From positions 1-37,819 of the forward strand of contig DATKKG010000027.1 in the NCBI GenBank assembly GCA_035543015.1: a stretch of 37,819 nt of DNA, given 5' to 3'. The notes under the pieces are model-generated. The model saw only the letters and a list, made by a program, of their open reading frames with translations. It was not told the DNA's origin and searched no databases. Origin of the DNA: DATKKG01 sp035543015 (GTDB taxonomy: Archaea; Thermoproteota; Nitrososphaeria; Conexivisphaerales; DTJL01). Made by a program: the position numbers and the translations under genes. Of this stretch, positions 13,498-21,600 are shown in pieces. Numbering within the stretch: position 1 is the stretch's first letter; every line of letters starts with the position of its first letter.

Positions 13498-13513
13498 TGG
13501 GCTTGGACCTGCG
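13498..13513 (+). repeat. dispersed 16-bp repeat, copy 3
   Basis: Identical 16-base core, 15 bases after the stop codon of the 55-residue membrane protein and 58 bases from the 3' end of tRNA-Lys(TTT). Confidence 0.8.
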
Positions 13514-13571
13514 CGGACCCTGGCTCACTCATGCAATTCCTTCAATAATCCTCTGCAATATTTGGAATATT

Positions 13572-13669
13572 TGGCGGGCCCGTCGGGAATCGGACCCGAG
13601 ACCCCCGGGTCTCTCTGACCGCGTCCGGTCATAAAAGCCCGGCGCTCTACCTGGCTGAGCTACGGGCCC
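13572..13669 (-). tRNA. tRNA-Lys (anticodon TTT) with a canonical intron
   Basis: Minus-strand gene. The acceptor stem GGGCCCG/CGGGCCC is perfect, and discriminator G is followed by an encoded CCA (13574-13572). D arm GCTC/GAGC with an AGCCAGGTA loop. The anticodon stem CCGGG/CCCGG is split by a 21-base intron directly after A37. Anticodon TTT lies at 13633-13635. The T arm is CGGGT/ATTCCCG-like, with loop TCCGAT. Minus-strand CTTAATAAC at 13696-13704, about 31 bases upstream, is the TATA box. Confidence 0.95.
13611..13631 (-). other. 21-nt canonical (37/38) intron in tRNA-Lys(TTT)
   Basis: The bulge-helix-bulge is clear: anticodon stem CCGGG/CCCGG outside, central helix CTTT/AGAG, bulges TAT and AGA, and inner hairpin GACCG-GACG-CGGTC. 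Cutting after the second bulge base leaves A37 joined to A38. Confidence 0.92.
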
Positions 13670-13749
13670 GTTGGGACTTGGTTGAAGTCCTCCCGTTATT
13701 AAGCCTAGGGTAGGGTAGCGCCTCCCTTCCCTGGCGCCGTGGTGCTGCC

Positions 13750-14811
13750 CTAGGGGAGGGTCATTGCCATGACCGCTTTCTGAACGTGAAGCCTGTCCTC
13801 GGCCTCGTCGAAGTAGAGCGACCTCTTGTACCCGTCGAGGACGTCGTCCGTGACTTCCTGTCCCCTGTCCGCCGGACCGCAGTGCATGTAGAAGGCCTTG
13901 TGAGTGTTGTCGAGGCTCTTCATGGTCGTTATCCAGCTCGCGTACTTGGACTGGTAGGCGGTGGCCGCCTCCTTGTCCACCTTCGGGCTGTGGGGCGGGA
14001 AGAACTCCTTCGGCGACCAAGCCTTGGGGTATACGAAGTCGGCCCCTTCGAAGGCCTCCTTCATGTCGTAGCTTACCTTGAAGCTCCCGCCGTACCTGTC
14101 GGCGTTAGCCTTGCAGGCCTTGACAACTTCGTCCTCAAGCTCGAACCCCTTCGGATGGGCGAGGACGACGTCCATCCCGAACTGGGTGGTTATCAGAGCC
14201 TCGTTCTGCGGAACGGCGAGAGGCTTGAGGCCTCCCGAGTAGGCGTATGAGACGACGAACTTCTTGCCCTTGAGCTTCGGCGACACCTGCTTCGCCGCCA
14301 TGATATCCGCCATGGCCTGGAAGGGATGGTACATGTCATCCTCCATGTTCAGCACAGGGATGGAGGCCCACTTGGCGAACTCCTTGACCACCCTGTGACC
14401 CCTTCCGATGTGCCACTTCGCCGCATCACCGTAGATCCTGATGGCTATCGAGTCTCCCATCCTGCTGAGGACCCTGGCGACATCCGAGATGGCTTCCGTC
14501 TGGTAGGCCACCATGTCCTCCGGCAGCGACGGGGTGTACACATCCTGGGGGCTCAGGAAGTGGGCGTGACCCCCCAGCTGGTAGATGCCGGCCTCGAACG
14601 AGTTCCTGGTCCTCAGCGACCTGTTGTAAAACAGCATGAAAAGCGTCCTCCCCGGGAGGTAGGGCGTCTCCTTCCTCTCCCTGAACTTCTTCTGGAGATC
14701 AAAGGAGGCATCGAGGACCTCGCCGAGCTCCTCCTGGGTGAAATCCTGAGTGTTCAGGAAGTCCCGTCCCTTGAACGCGCCAACATAAGACGGTACCTTC
14801 ATGGTTACCAC
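13750..14811 (-). CDS. aspartate/ornithine carbamoyltransferase-family protein, N-acetylornithine-type-like
   Basis: A 353-residue transcarbamylase. The carbamoyl-phosphate loop reads NRSLRTRNSFE instead of the usual STRTR, followed by GIYQLGGHAHFL, which is closest to the knotted N-acetyl/N-succinylornithine carbamoyltransferases as I remember them. Other shared points are EISDVARVLSRM-like helix, VLNMEDDMYHPFQAMAD and the C-terminal HVQKAVMAM. Two motifs deviate: HPFQ replaces HPCQ, and MHCGPADRG replaces the HCLP substrate loop. It transfers the carbamoyl group from carbamoyl phosphate to an amine, probably in arginine-type metabolism, but the amine is uncertain. GTG 14811 lies 25 bases after a TATA box (14833-14839); ATG 14802, three codons later, is the alternative start. 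Confidence 0.75.
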   Translation of the reverse strand: MVTMKVPSYVGAFKGRDFLNTQDFTQEELGEVLDASFDLQKKFRERKETPYLPGRTLFMLFYNRSLRTRNSFEAGIYQLGGHAHFLSPQDVYTPSLPEDMVAYQTEAISDVARVLSRMGDSIAIRIYGDAAKWHIGRGHRVVKEFAKWASIPVLNMEDDMYHPFQAMADIMAAKQVSPKLKGKKFVVSYAYSGGLKPLAVPQNEALITTQFGMDVVLAHPKGFELEDEVVKACKANADRYGGSFKVSYDMKEAFEGADFVYPKAWSPKEFFPPHSPKVDKEAATAYQSKYASWITTMKSLDNTHKAFYMHCGPADRGQEVTDDVLDGYKRSLYFDEAEDRLHVQKAVMAMTLP

Positions 14812-14832
14812 CGCGTCTCGCGTCCTCTCACG

Positions 14833-14839
14833 ATTTAAG
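14833..14839 (-). promoter_or_regulatory. TATA box of the carbamoyltransferase gene
   Basis: Minus-strand CTTAAAT is centred 25 bases before GTG 14811 and 34 before ATG 14802. Confidence 0.55.
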
Positions 14840-14886
14840 GGTTTGGCGAGATGGGGGGACGAGAGGAGCCCTGAACCAAGAGAAAA

Positions 14887-14895
14887 GTTAAATAC
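14887..14895 (+). promoter_or_regulatory. upstream TATA box of the RNA polymerase operon
   Basis: GTTAAATAC in an AT-rich island (14881-14958). If used, it gives a leader of about 80 bases before rpo5. Confidence 0.45.
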
Positions 14896-14947
14896 ACACC
14901 TTTTGGCGGTACTGTTGCGGAAAATTTTGTATGTTGGAATATATTCG

Positions 14948-14957
14948 GTTTTTAAGG
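14948..14957 (+). promoter_or_regulatory. proximal TATA box of the RNA polymerase operon
   Basis: GTTTTTAAGG lies about 52 bases before ATG 15004, predicting a leader of roughly 24 bases. It is directly upstream of a GC hairpin at 14970-14983. Confidence 0.5.
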
Positions 14958-14969
14958 CACTTCCTGTCC

Positions 14970-14983
14970 GGCGCTGGGGCGCC
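14970..14983 (+). promoter_or_regulatory. GC hairpin in the rpo5 leader
   Basis: GGCGC-TGGG-GCGCC forms a five-pair stem with a four-base loop just before the ribosome-binding GGTG (14993-14996) of rpo5. It could affect translation of the operon or of transcripts from the upstream promoter. Confidence 0.4.
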
Positions 14984-15003
14984 CTTTAGCTAGGTGCATC
15001 GGG

Positions 15004-15255
15004 ATGGCCGAAGTCGTCAAGGAGTTCAAGCCGTCGGCCCATCGGGACGTGCCCAAGCACGAGATCGTGCCCAAGGATGAGGTGGAGGGGGTCCTGAAGA
15101 AGTACAACGCCACCTTCGAGCAGCTCCCGTACATTCTGACCACCGACCCGGTGGTCCTGGAGCTGCAGGCCAAGCCCGGCGACCTCATCAAGATAGGCCG
15201 AGAGAGCAAGACGGCCGGCTCCAGCGTATACTTCCGCCTCGTAGTCGAGGGTTGA
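15004..15255 (+). CDS. rpoH: DNA-directed RNA polymerase subunit H (Rpo5)
   Basis: An 83-residue archaeal RNA polymerase subunit H/Rpo5, homologous to the C-terminal part of eukaryotic Rpb5. Recognisable features are HRDVPKHEIVPKDEVEGVL, then QLPYILTTDPVVLELQAKPGDLIKI (described in two parts, 10-34 and 41-65) and the end SVYFRLVV. It stabilises the polymerase jaw near downstream DNA. It heads the operon rpo5-rpoB-rpoA. ATG 15004 is preceded by GGTG eight bases upstream. The stop overlaps a TTG of the rpoB frame by four bases (TTGA), a coupling seen elsewhere in this window. Confidence 0.97.
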   Translation: MAEVVKEFKPSAHRDVPKHEIVPKDEVEGVLKKYNATFEQLPYILTTDPVVLELQAKPGDLIKIGRESKTAGSSVYFRLVVEG

Positions 15256-15260
15256 CAGTT

Positions 15261-18200
15261 ATGATGGAATCTCCATCGGCCACGCTCACCGACGGATGGC
15301 CGATAATAGAAGACATACTGAGGAAGGAGGGGGTCGCTAGGCAGCACCTCAACTCCTATAACGAGTTCGTAGCCAGGGGGCTTCAGAGCATCATCGACGA
15401 AGTCAGCGAAGCCGACATCGAGACGGCCAGCGGCTCCTACAAGGTCAAGTTCGGCAAGATCATCGTGGATCGCCCTAGGGTCGTCGAAATAGACGGCTCG
15501 ATCAGCTACGTGCTCCCGACGGAGGCGAGGCTCAGAAACCTCACTTACGGCGCACCGCTCTACCTCGAGATAACGATAATCGACCCGCAGCTGGGGCCCG
15601 CCGGCCAGGTCACCCAGAAGTTCCACGTAGGAGATCTCCCGGTGATGGTGAAGTCCAACCTCTGCGCCCTCTTCGGCCTCTCCGACGACCAGCTCATCGA
15701 GGCGGGCGAAGACCTCAAGGACCCCGGGGGGTATTTCATAATCAACGGCTCCGAAAGGGTCATCGTCGGCCTGGAGGACCTCTCGCCCAACAAGATCCTC
15801 GTCGAGACGGACAAGAGTGGGGGGAAGACCTCGTACAAGGCCAAGATCTACTCCTCCATCGTGGGATACAGGTCCAAGCTGGAGCTTGAGCTCAAGCCGG
15901 ACGGCGCCCTCTACGTCAAGCTCCCGGCTTCGCCAGTCGACCTGCCGTTCGTGATAGTGCTCAGGGCCCTCGGCATCACCACCGACAAGGAGGTGGCCGA
16001 CATGGTCTCTGTGAAGGGCTCGATTCAGGACCAGCTGGAGACCACCTTCGAGAAGGCCTCGGAGGCTCTGACGTCCCAGGACGCCCTGATGTACATCGGC
16101 AACAGGGTCGCCCACGGCATGATGGACGAGCTCAGGCTGAAGAGGGCCGAGATGCTCCTCGATTGGTACCTCCTCCCACACCTCGGGAGGCAGCCCTCCA
16201 ACAGGCTGGACAAGGCCGCGTTCCTGGGGGAGGCCGCCTGCAAGCTCCTCGAGCTCAGGCTGGGCTTCATCGACCAGGACGACAAGGACCACTACGGCAA
16301 CAAGGTCATCAAGTTCGCAGGCCAGATGCTGGCCGACCTCTTCCGCACGGCGTTCAGGAACATGGTCCGCGACATGAAGTACCAGCTTGACCGCGTGGGC
16401 CAGAGGAGGGGACCTGCAGTCGTCGGCGCCGCCATCCGCCCTGGCATCATCACGGACAAGCTGGCGAACGCCATCGCCACCGGCAACTGGGGAAGGGGCA
16501 AGGTCGGCGTGACTCAGCTGCTCGACAAGACGAACTACCTTTCCACCCTGAGCCACCTCAGGCGCATTCAGTCGCCCCTAAGCAGGAGCCAGCCTAACTT
16601 CGAGGCAAGGGACCTCCATTCCACTCACTTCGGCAGGATCTGCCCCAACGAAACTCCCGAGGGCTCGAACTGCGGCCTGGTGAAGAACCTTGCCCTTTCG
16701 GCCATAATCTCGGTCACCTCGTCCAGTCACGAAGTCCTGAACAAGCCCTTCACCCTGGGCGTCATGAGGTATGGTGAGGCTTCGCAGGAGCTCAAGGAGA
16801 CCGGGGCCAAGGTCTTCGTGGACGGCAGGATGGTGGGGTACGTGGACGACGCCTTCCGCCTCTCCTCCGCCTTCAGGAGGCTCAGGCGCAGGGGCGAGAT
16901 ACCTCCGGACGTCTCGATCTACGTCTACAAGCCCGAGCTGCCCAACGCCACCGTAAGGGTCTACGTCTCGGCCAGCGCGGGCAGGGTCCTCAGGCCCCTC
17001 ATCGTCGTCGAGAACGGGAGGCCCCTGGTCACCGCCGACATGATCGAGAAGGTCAAGTCCGGCATGCTCAGCTGGCGCGACCTGGTGTCTCAGGGAGTCC
17101 TGGAAGTGATAGACGCCAACGAAGAGGAGAACGCCTACATCGCGCTTGACGCGGCCGATCTCACGCCGCAGCACACTCACCTCGAGCTCTACACCCCGGC
17201 CATACTCGGAGTCGCTGGCTCGCTGATCCCATACCCCGAGCACAACCAGTCGCCCAGGAACACCTACGAGTCGGCCATGGCCAAGCAGGCCCTCGGCTTC
17301 TCCACTTCCAACTTCGGCACGGCCAGCTACGTCAGGCAGCACCTCGCGGTCTACCCGCAGGTCCCGGTCGTCAAGACTCGCTCCCACACCCTGATCAACA
17401 TGGACGAAAGGCCGATGGGTCAGAACGCCGTGGTGGCCGTCCTGAGCTTCGAGGGATACAACATAGAAGACGCGGTGGTCCTGAACAAGTCCAGCGTGGA
17501 CAGGGGGCTCGGACGCACCTTCTTCTACAGGCTGTACGAGGCCGAGGCCCAGCAGTACCTCGGCGGCATGAAGGACAGGTTCGAGCTGCCCAGCGCCGAC
17601 GCCAACATCAGGGGCTTCAGGGGAGAGAAGTTCTACAGGCTCCTCGAGCCCGACGGCGTGGTCATGGCCGAGGCCGTGGTCTCGGGCGGTGACGTCCTGG
17701 CCGGAAGGACAAGCCCACCCCGTTTCATGGAGGAGTACAAGGAGTTCGAGGTCAAGGGCCCCTACAGGCGCGACACCTCCATCGCGGTCAGGCCCAGCGA
17801 GAACGGCGTGGTCGACGCCGTCTTCATGACCCAGACGGTGGAGGGTAACAAGATCTACAAGATACGCGTGCGGGACCAGAGGATCCCCGAGCTGGGAGAC
17901 AAGTTCGCCTCCAGGCACGGGCAGAAGGGGGTCGTCGGGCTCCTGGTCAACCAGGAGGACATGCCCTACACCGAGCAGGGTATCGTCCCCGACGTCATCA
18001 TGAACCCCCACGCGTTCCCGTCGAGGATGACCGTCGGGCAGTTCCTCGAGTCGCTCGCCGGCAAGGCGGCGGCCGTCAGGGGAGCCCCGGTGGACGGAAC
18101 GGCCTTCCTCGGCGAGAAGCCCAAGGAGATCAAGGACATCCTGAAGCAGTTCGGCTTCCTCCCGTCGGGCCGCGAAGTGATGTACGACGGCCGCACCGGG

Positions 18201-18632
18201 AAGAGGTACCCCGCTGACATCTACACGGGCGTCGTGTACTACCAGAAGCTCCACCACATGGTGGCGGACAAGATCCACGCCAGGGCAAGGGGCCAGGTAC
18301 AGATGCTCACCAAGCAGCCCACCGAGGGCAGGGCCCGCGGCGGAGGCTTGAGGTTCGGGGAGATGGAGAGGGACTGCCTCATAGCCTACGGGGCGGCCAT
18401 GGTCCTCAAGGACAGGCTCCTCGAGGAGTCGGACAAGACCGAGGTCCACATCTGCGAGAAGTGCGGGCTCATCGCCTACTACGACTCCAGGCAGCGCAAG
18501 TACGTGTGCAAGGTCGACGGCGACACGGGGAAGATCTCCACCGTCACCGTCGCCTACGCGTTCAAGCTGCTGCTCCAGGAGATGATGAGCCTGGTCATAG
18601 CGCCTCGGCTGAAGCTGAAGGACAAGGTATAG
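15261..18632 (+). CDS. rpoB: DNA-directed RNA polymerase subunit B (unsplit)
   Basis: A single chain of about 1,123 residues covering both halves of RpoB (B'' plus B'), as in Crenarchaeota and Thaumarchaeota; methanogens often split it. It forms half of the catalytic cleft. Landmarks: GVARQHLNSYNEF near the start, FIINGSERVIVGLEDL, RICPNETPEGSNCGLVKNL, the GYNIEDAVVLNKSS segment, RDQRIPELGDKFASRHGQKG (hybrid-binding, active-site side), and a C-terminal zinc site CEKCG with a further Cys in KYVCKVDGD. I start it at ATG 15261, ten bases after GAGGG; TTG 15252 (overlapping the rpo5 stop) and ATG 15264 are alternatives. No sign of frameshift or intein. Confidence 0.97.
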   Translation: MMESPSATLTDGWPIIEDILRKEGVARQHLNSYNEFVARGLQSIIDEVSEADIETASGSYKVKFGKIIVDRPRVVEIDGSISYVLPTEARLRNLTYGAPLYLEITIIDPQLGPAGQVTQKFHVGDLPVMVKSNLCALFGLSDDQLIEAGEDLKDPGGYFIINGSERVIVGLEDLSPNKILVETDKSGGKTSYKAKIYSSIVGYRSKLELELKPDGALYVKLPASPVDLPFVIVLRALGITTDKEVADMVSVKGSIQDQLETTFEKASEALTSQDALMYIGNRVAHGMMDELRLKRAEMLLDWYLLPHLGRQPSNRLDKAAFLGEAACKLLELRLGFIDQDDKDHYGNKVIKFAGQMLADLFRTAFRNMVRDMKYQLDRVGQRRGPAVVGAAIRPGIITDKLANAIATGNWGRGKVGVTQLLDKTNYLSTLSHLRRIQSPLSRSQPNFEARDLHSTHFGRICPNETPEGSNCGLVKNLALSAIISVTSSSHEVLNKPFTLGVMRYGEASQELKETGAKVFVDGRMVGYVDDAFRLSSAFRRLRRRGEIPPDVSIYVYKPELPNATVRVYVSASAGRVLRPLIVVENGRPLVTADMIEKVKSGMLSWRDLVSQGVLEVIDANEEENAYIALDAADLTPQHTHLELYTPAILGVAGSLIPYPEHNQSPRNTYESAMAKQALGFSTSNFGTASYVRQHLAVYPQVPVVKTRSHTLINMDERPMGQNAVVAVLSFEGYNIEDAVVLNKSSVDRGLGRTFFYRLYEAEAQQYLGGMKDRFELPSADANIRGFRGEKFYRLLEPDGVVMAEAVVSGGDVLAGRTSPPRFMEEYKEFEVKGPYRRDTSIAVRPSENGVVDAVFMTQTVEGNKIYKIRVRDQRIPELGDKFASRHGQKGVVGLLVNQEDMPYTEQGIVPDVIMNPHAFPSRMTVGQFLESLAGKAAAVRGAPVDGTAFLGEKPKEIKDILKQFGFLPSGREVMYDGRTGKRYPADIYTGVVYYQKLHHMVADKIHARARGQVQMLTKQPTEGRARGGGLRFGEMERDCLIAYGAAMVLKDRLLEESDKTEVHICEKCGLIAYYDSRQRKYVCKVDGDTGKISTVTVAYAFKLLLQEMMSLVIAPRLKLKDKV

Positions 18633-18644
18633 GGGTGCATTGAG

Positions 18645-21600
18645 TTGGAAGAAGCGATCAAGACCGTCGGCGGAATAGGGTTCTGCGTCTTCTCACCTTC
18701 CGAGGTCAGGAAGTACTCCACCGTCGAGATAACCGTCCCGGAGACGTACGACGAAGACGGGATGCCCGTCCAGGGCGGCCTCATGGACAGCCGCCTCGGC
18801 GTGCTGGAGCCGGGCCAGAAGTGCGGGACCTGCGGCAACACCAGCGCCCGCTGCCCCGGCCACTTCGGCCACATCGAGCTGGCCGAGCCAGTGCTCCACG
18901 TCGCCTTCGTCACCATAACCCACACGCTCCTCGTGGCGACCTGCAGGAGCTGCGGAAGGATACTCCTGCCCGAGGACGAAGTCAAGGCCTACAGGGAGCA
19001 GATCGTCGTCAAGGGCTACACCACGCCCAACATCGTCGAAAGGATATCGAAGGAGATAATCGCCAAGGCGAAGAAGGCCAAGGTCTGCCCTCACTGCGGC
19101 AAGAAGAAGCTGGAAGTCGAGTTCACCAAGCCTCACCTCTTCCACGAAATCAACGACGAAGGAGGGGCCGTGCGCCTCCTCCCCGCCGCCATCAGGGAGA
19201 GGATGGAGAGGATCGTGGACGACGACCTCATACTCCTGGGCTTCGACCCGAAGTCCGCCAAGCCCGAATGGCTTGTTCTCCAGGTACTGCCGGTGCCCCC
19301 GGTCACCGTCCGCCCCTCCATCACGCTTGAGACGGGCATAAGGTCGGAGGACGACCTGACTCACAAGCTCGTGGACATCCTCAGGGTCAACCAGAGGGTC
19401 AGGGAGAGCAAGGAGTCGGGCACACCGCCTCTCATCGTCCAGGACCTGGTCGACCTGCTCCAGTACCATGTGACGACCTACTTTGACAACGAAGTCTCCG
19501 GGATCCCGCAGGCCCACCACAGGTCGGGGAGGCCCCTCAAGACCATCAGCCAGAGGCTGAAGGGCAAGGAAGGAAGGTTCAGGGGCAGCCTCTCCGGGAA
19601 GAGGGTGGACTTCTCCAGCAGGACGGTGATTTCGCCGGACCCATCTCTCGACATATCAGAGGTGGGCGTTCCGGCCGAGGTCGCCAAGAAGCTCACCGTC
19701 CCCGAAAAGGTAGCCCCGTGGAACATAGAGCACCTGAAGACGCTTGTGGTGAACGGCCCCACGACTCATCCGGGCGCCAACTACATCATACGCCCCGACG
19801 GCGTCAAGATCAGGCTCGAGTTCGCGGGCGACAGGCAGGCCATAAGCGAGGCCCTCGCGCCCGGCTACGTCGTCGAGCGCCACCTGAGCGACGGGGACGT
19901 CGTCCTGTTCAACCGCCAGCCTTCCCTGCACCGGATGTCCATCATGGCGCACTTCGTCAAGGTCCTCCCCTACAGGACATTCAGGCTTCACCCCGCCGTT
20001 TGCCCGCCCTACAACGCGGACTTCGACGGCGACGAGATGAACCTTCACGTCCCCCAGGGAGAGGAGGCGCGCTCCGAGGCCCTGACCCTGATGAGGGTTC
20101 AGGACCAGCTCATCTCCCCGAGGTACGGCGGCCCCATAATTGGCGCGATCAGGGACTTCCTGACGGCCGCCTTCCTTCTGACGAAGGACGGCGTGTTCCT
20201 CACCAGGACCCAGTTCTCGAACCTCGCCTACGCCGGCGGCTATACCGGAGAGATCCCTCCGCCGGCCATGGAGGAGCCCGAGGAGCTCTACACCGGCAAG
20301 CAGCTGTTCAGCCTCTTCCTTCCGAAGGACTTCAACTACGTGCTGACCTCGAAGTGGTTCAAGGCCAAGGGCGGCAAGAAGGGCAAGGACGTCGTCGTCA
20401 AGGAGGGGGTCCTGGAATCGGGAGTCATCGACAAGGCCTCCATCGGGGCCGAAGAGCCCGACACCATCCTCCACAGGATCGTCAAGGACTACGGCACCGA
20501 CGCCGCGAGGTCCTTCCTGAACTCCACCCTTAGGATCCTCAGGGCCTACATCACCTCGGTTGGCTTCTCCTTCGGCTTCGACGAGCTGGAGCTGAACGAC
20601 CAGGCGGTAAAGGAGATCGCGGACATAATCAAGACGGCCTACTCCAACGTCGGTGACCTCTACAAGAAGTACGACTCCGGCAAGCTCTCCCTGATCAAGG
20701 GGCTGAGGCCCGAGCAGGCCCTGGAGCAGTACATCATGAGCGAGCTCAGCAGGGCAAGGGACCACGCGGGCCGGGTCGTCGAGCGTAGCCTCCCCGACAC
20801 CAACTCGGGGATCGTGATGGCCAAGACGGGAGCAAGGGGCTCCTCTCTGAACCTGGGCCAGATGACGGCCACGGTGGGCCAGCAGTCAGTCCGCGGGAAG
20901 AGGATAACCAGGGGGTACTACCACAGGGCTCTGCCGCACTTCAAGCAGCTTGAGAAGAACCCCGACGCCTACGGGTTCGTCAAGTCCAACTACCGCGACG
21001 GCCTCGACCCGATCGAGTTCTTCTTCCACGCTATGGGCGGCCGCGAAGGGTTGGTGGACACGGCGGTCAGGACCCAGCAGAGCGGCTACATGCAGAGAAG
21101 GCTCGTCAACGCCATGGAGCACGTAAGGGTCGAGTACGACTCCACCGTCAGGGATCCGCAGGGCAACCTCATCCAGTTCATCTACGGAGAGGACGGCGTC
21201 GACCCCTCGAAGAGCGACCACGGCAAGGCGGTCAACGTCGACAGGCTCATCGACTCGCAGGAGCTCCTCGACGACAAGGAGGCCGCGAGGATCAAGGAGA
21301 ACGAAGCGAAGACCCTCGTCAAGGGCTACGTCGGGAGGCTGAACCCCAAGCTGGCGGAGGAGCTGGAGGAGTCGCTGAAGAAGGGCGGCCTGAGCAAGAA
21401 GGCCGCCAAGGCCGTGTGCGAAGCCACGGTCTCCCTCTACAAGAGGGCGCTGGTGGAGCCGGGAGAGGCCATGGGAGTCGTGGGCGCCCAGTCGATAGGC
21501 GAGCCCGGCACCCAGATGACCCTCAGGACCTTCCACTTCGCGGGCGTCAGGGAGAGGGACGTCACGCTCGGGCTGCCTCGCCTCATCGAGCTGGTGGACG

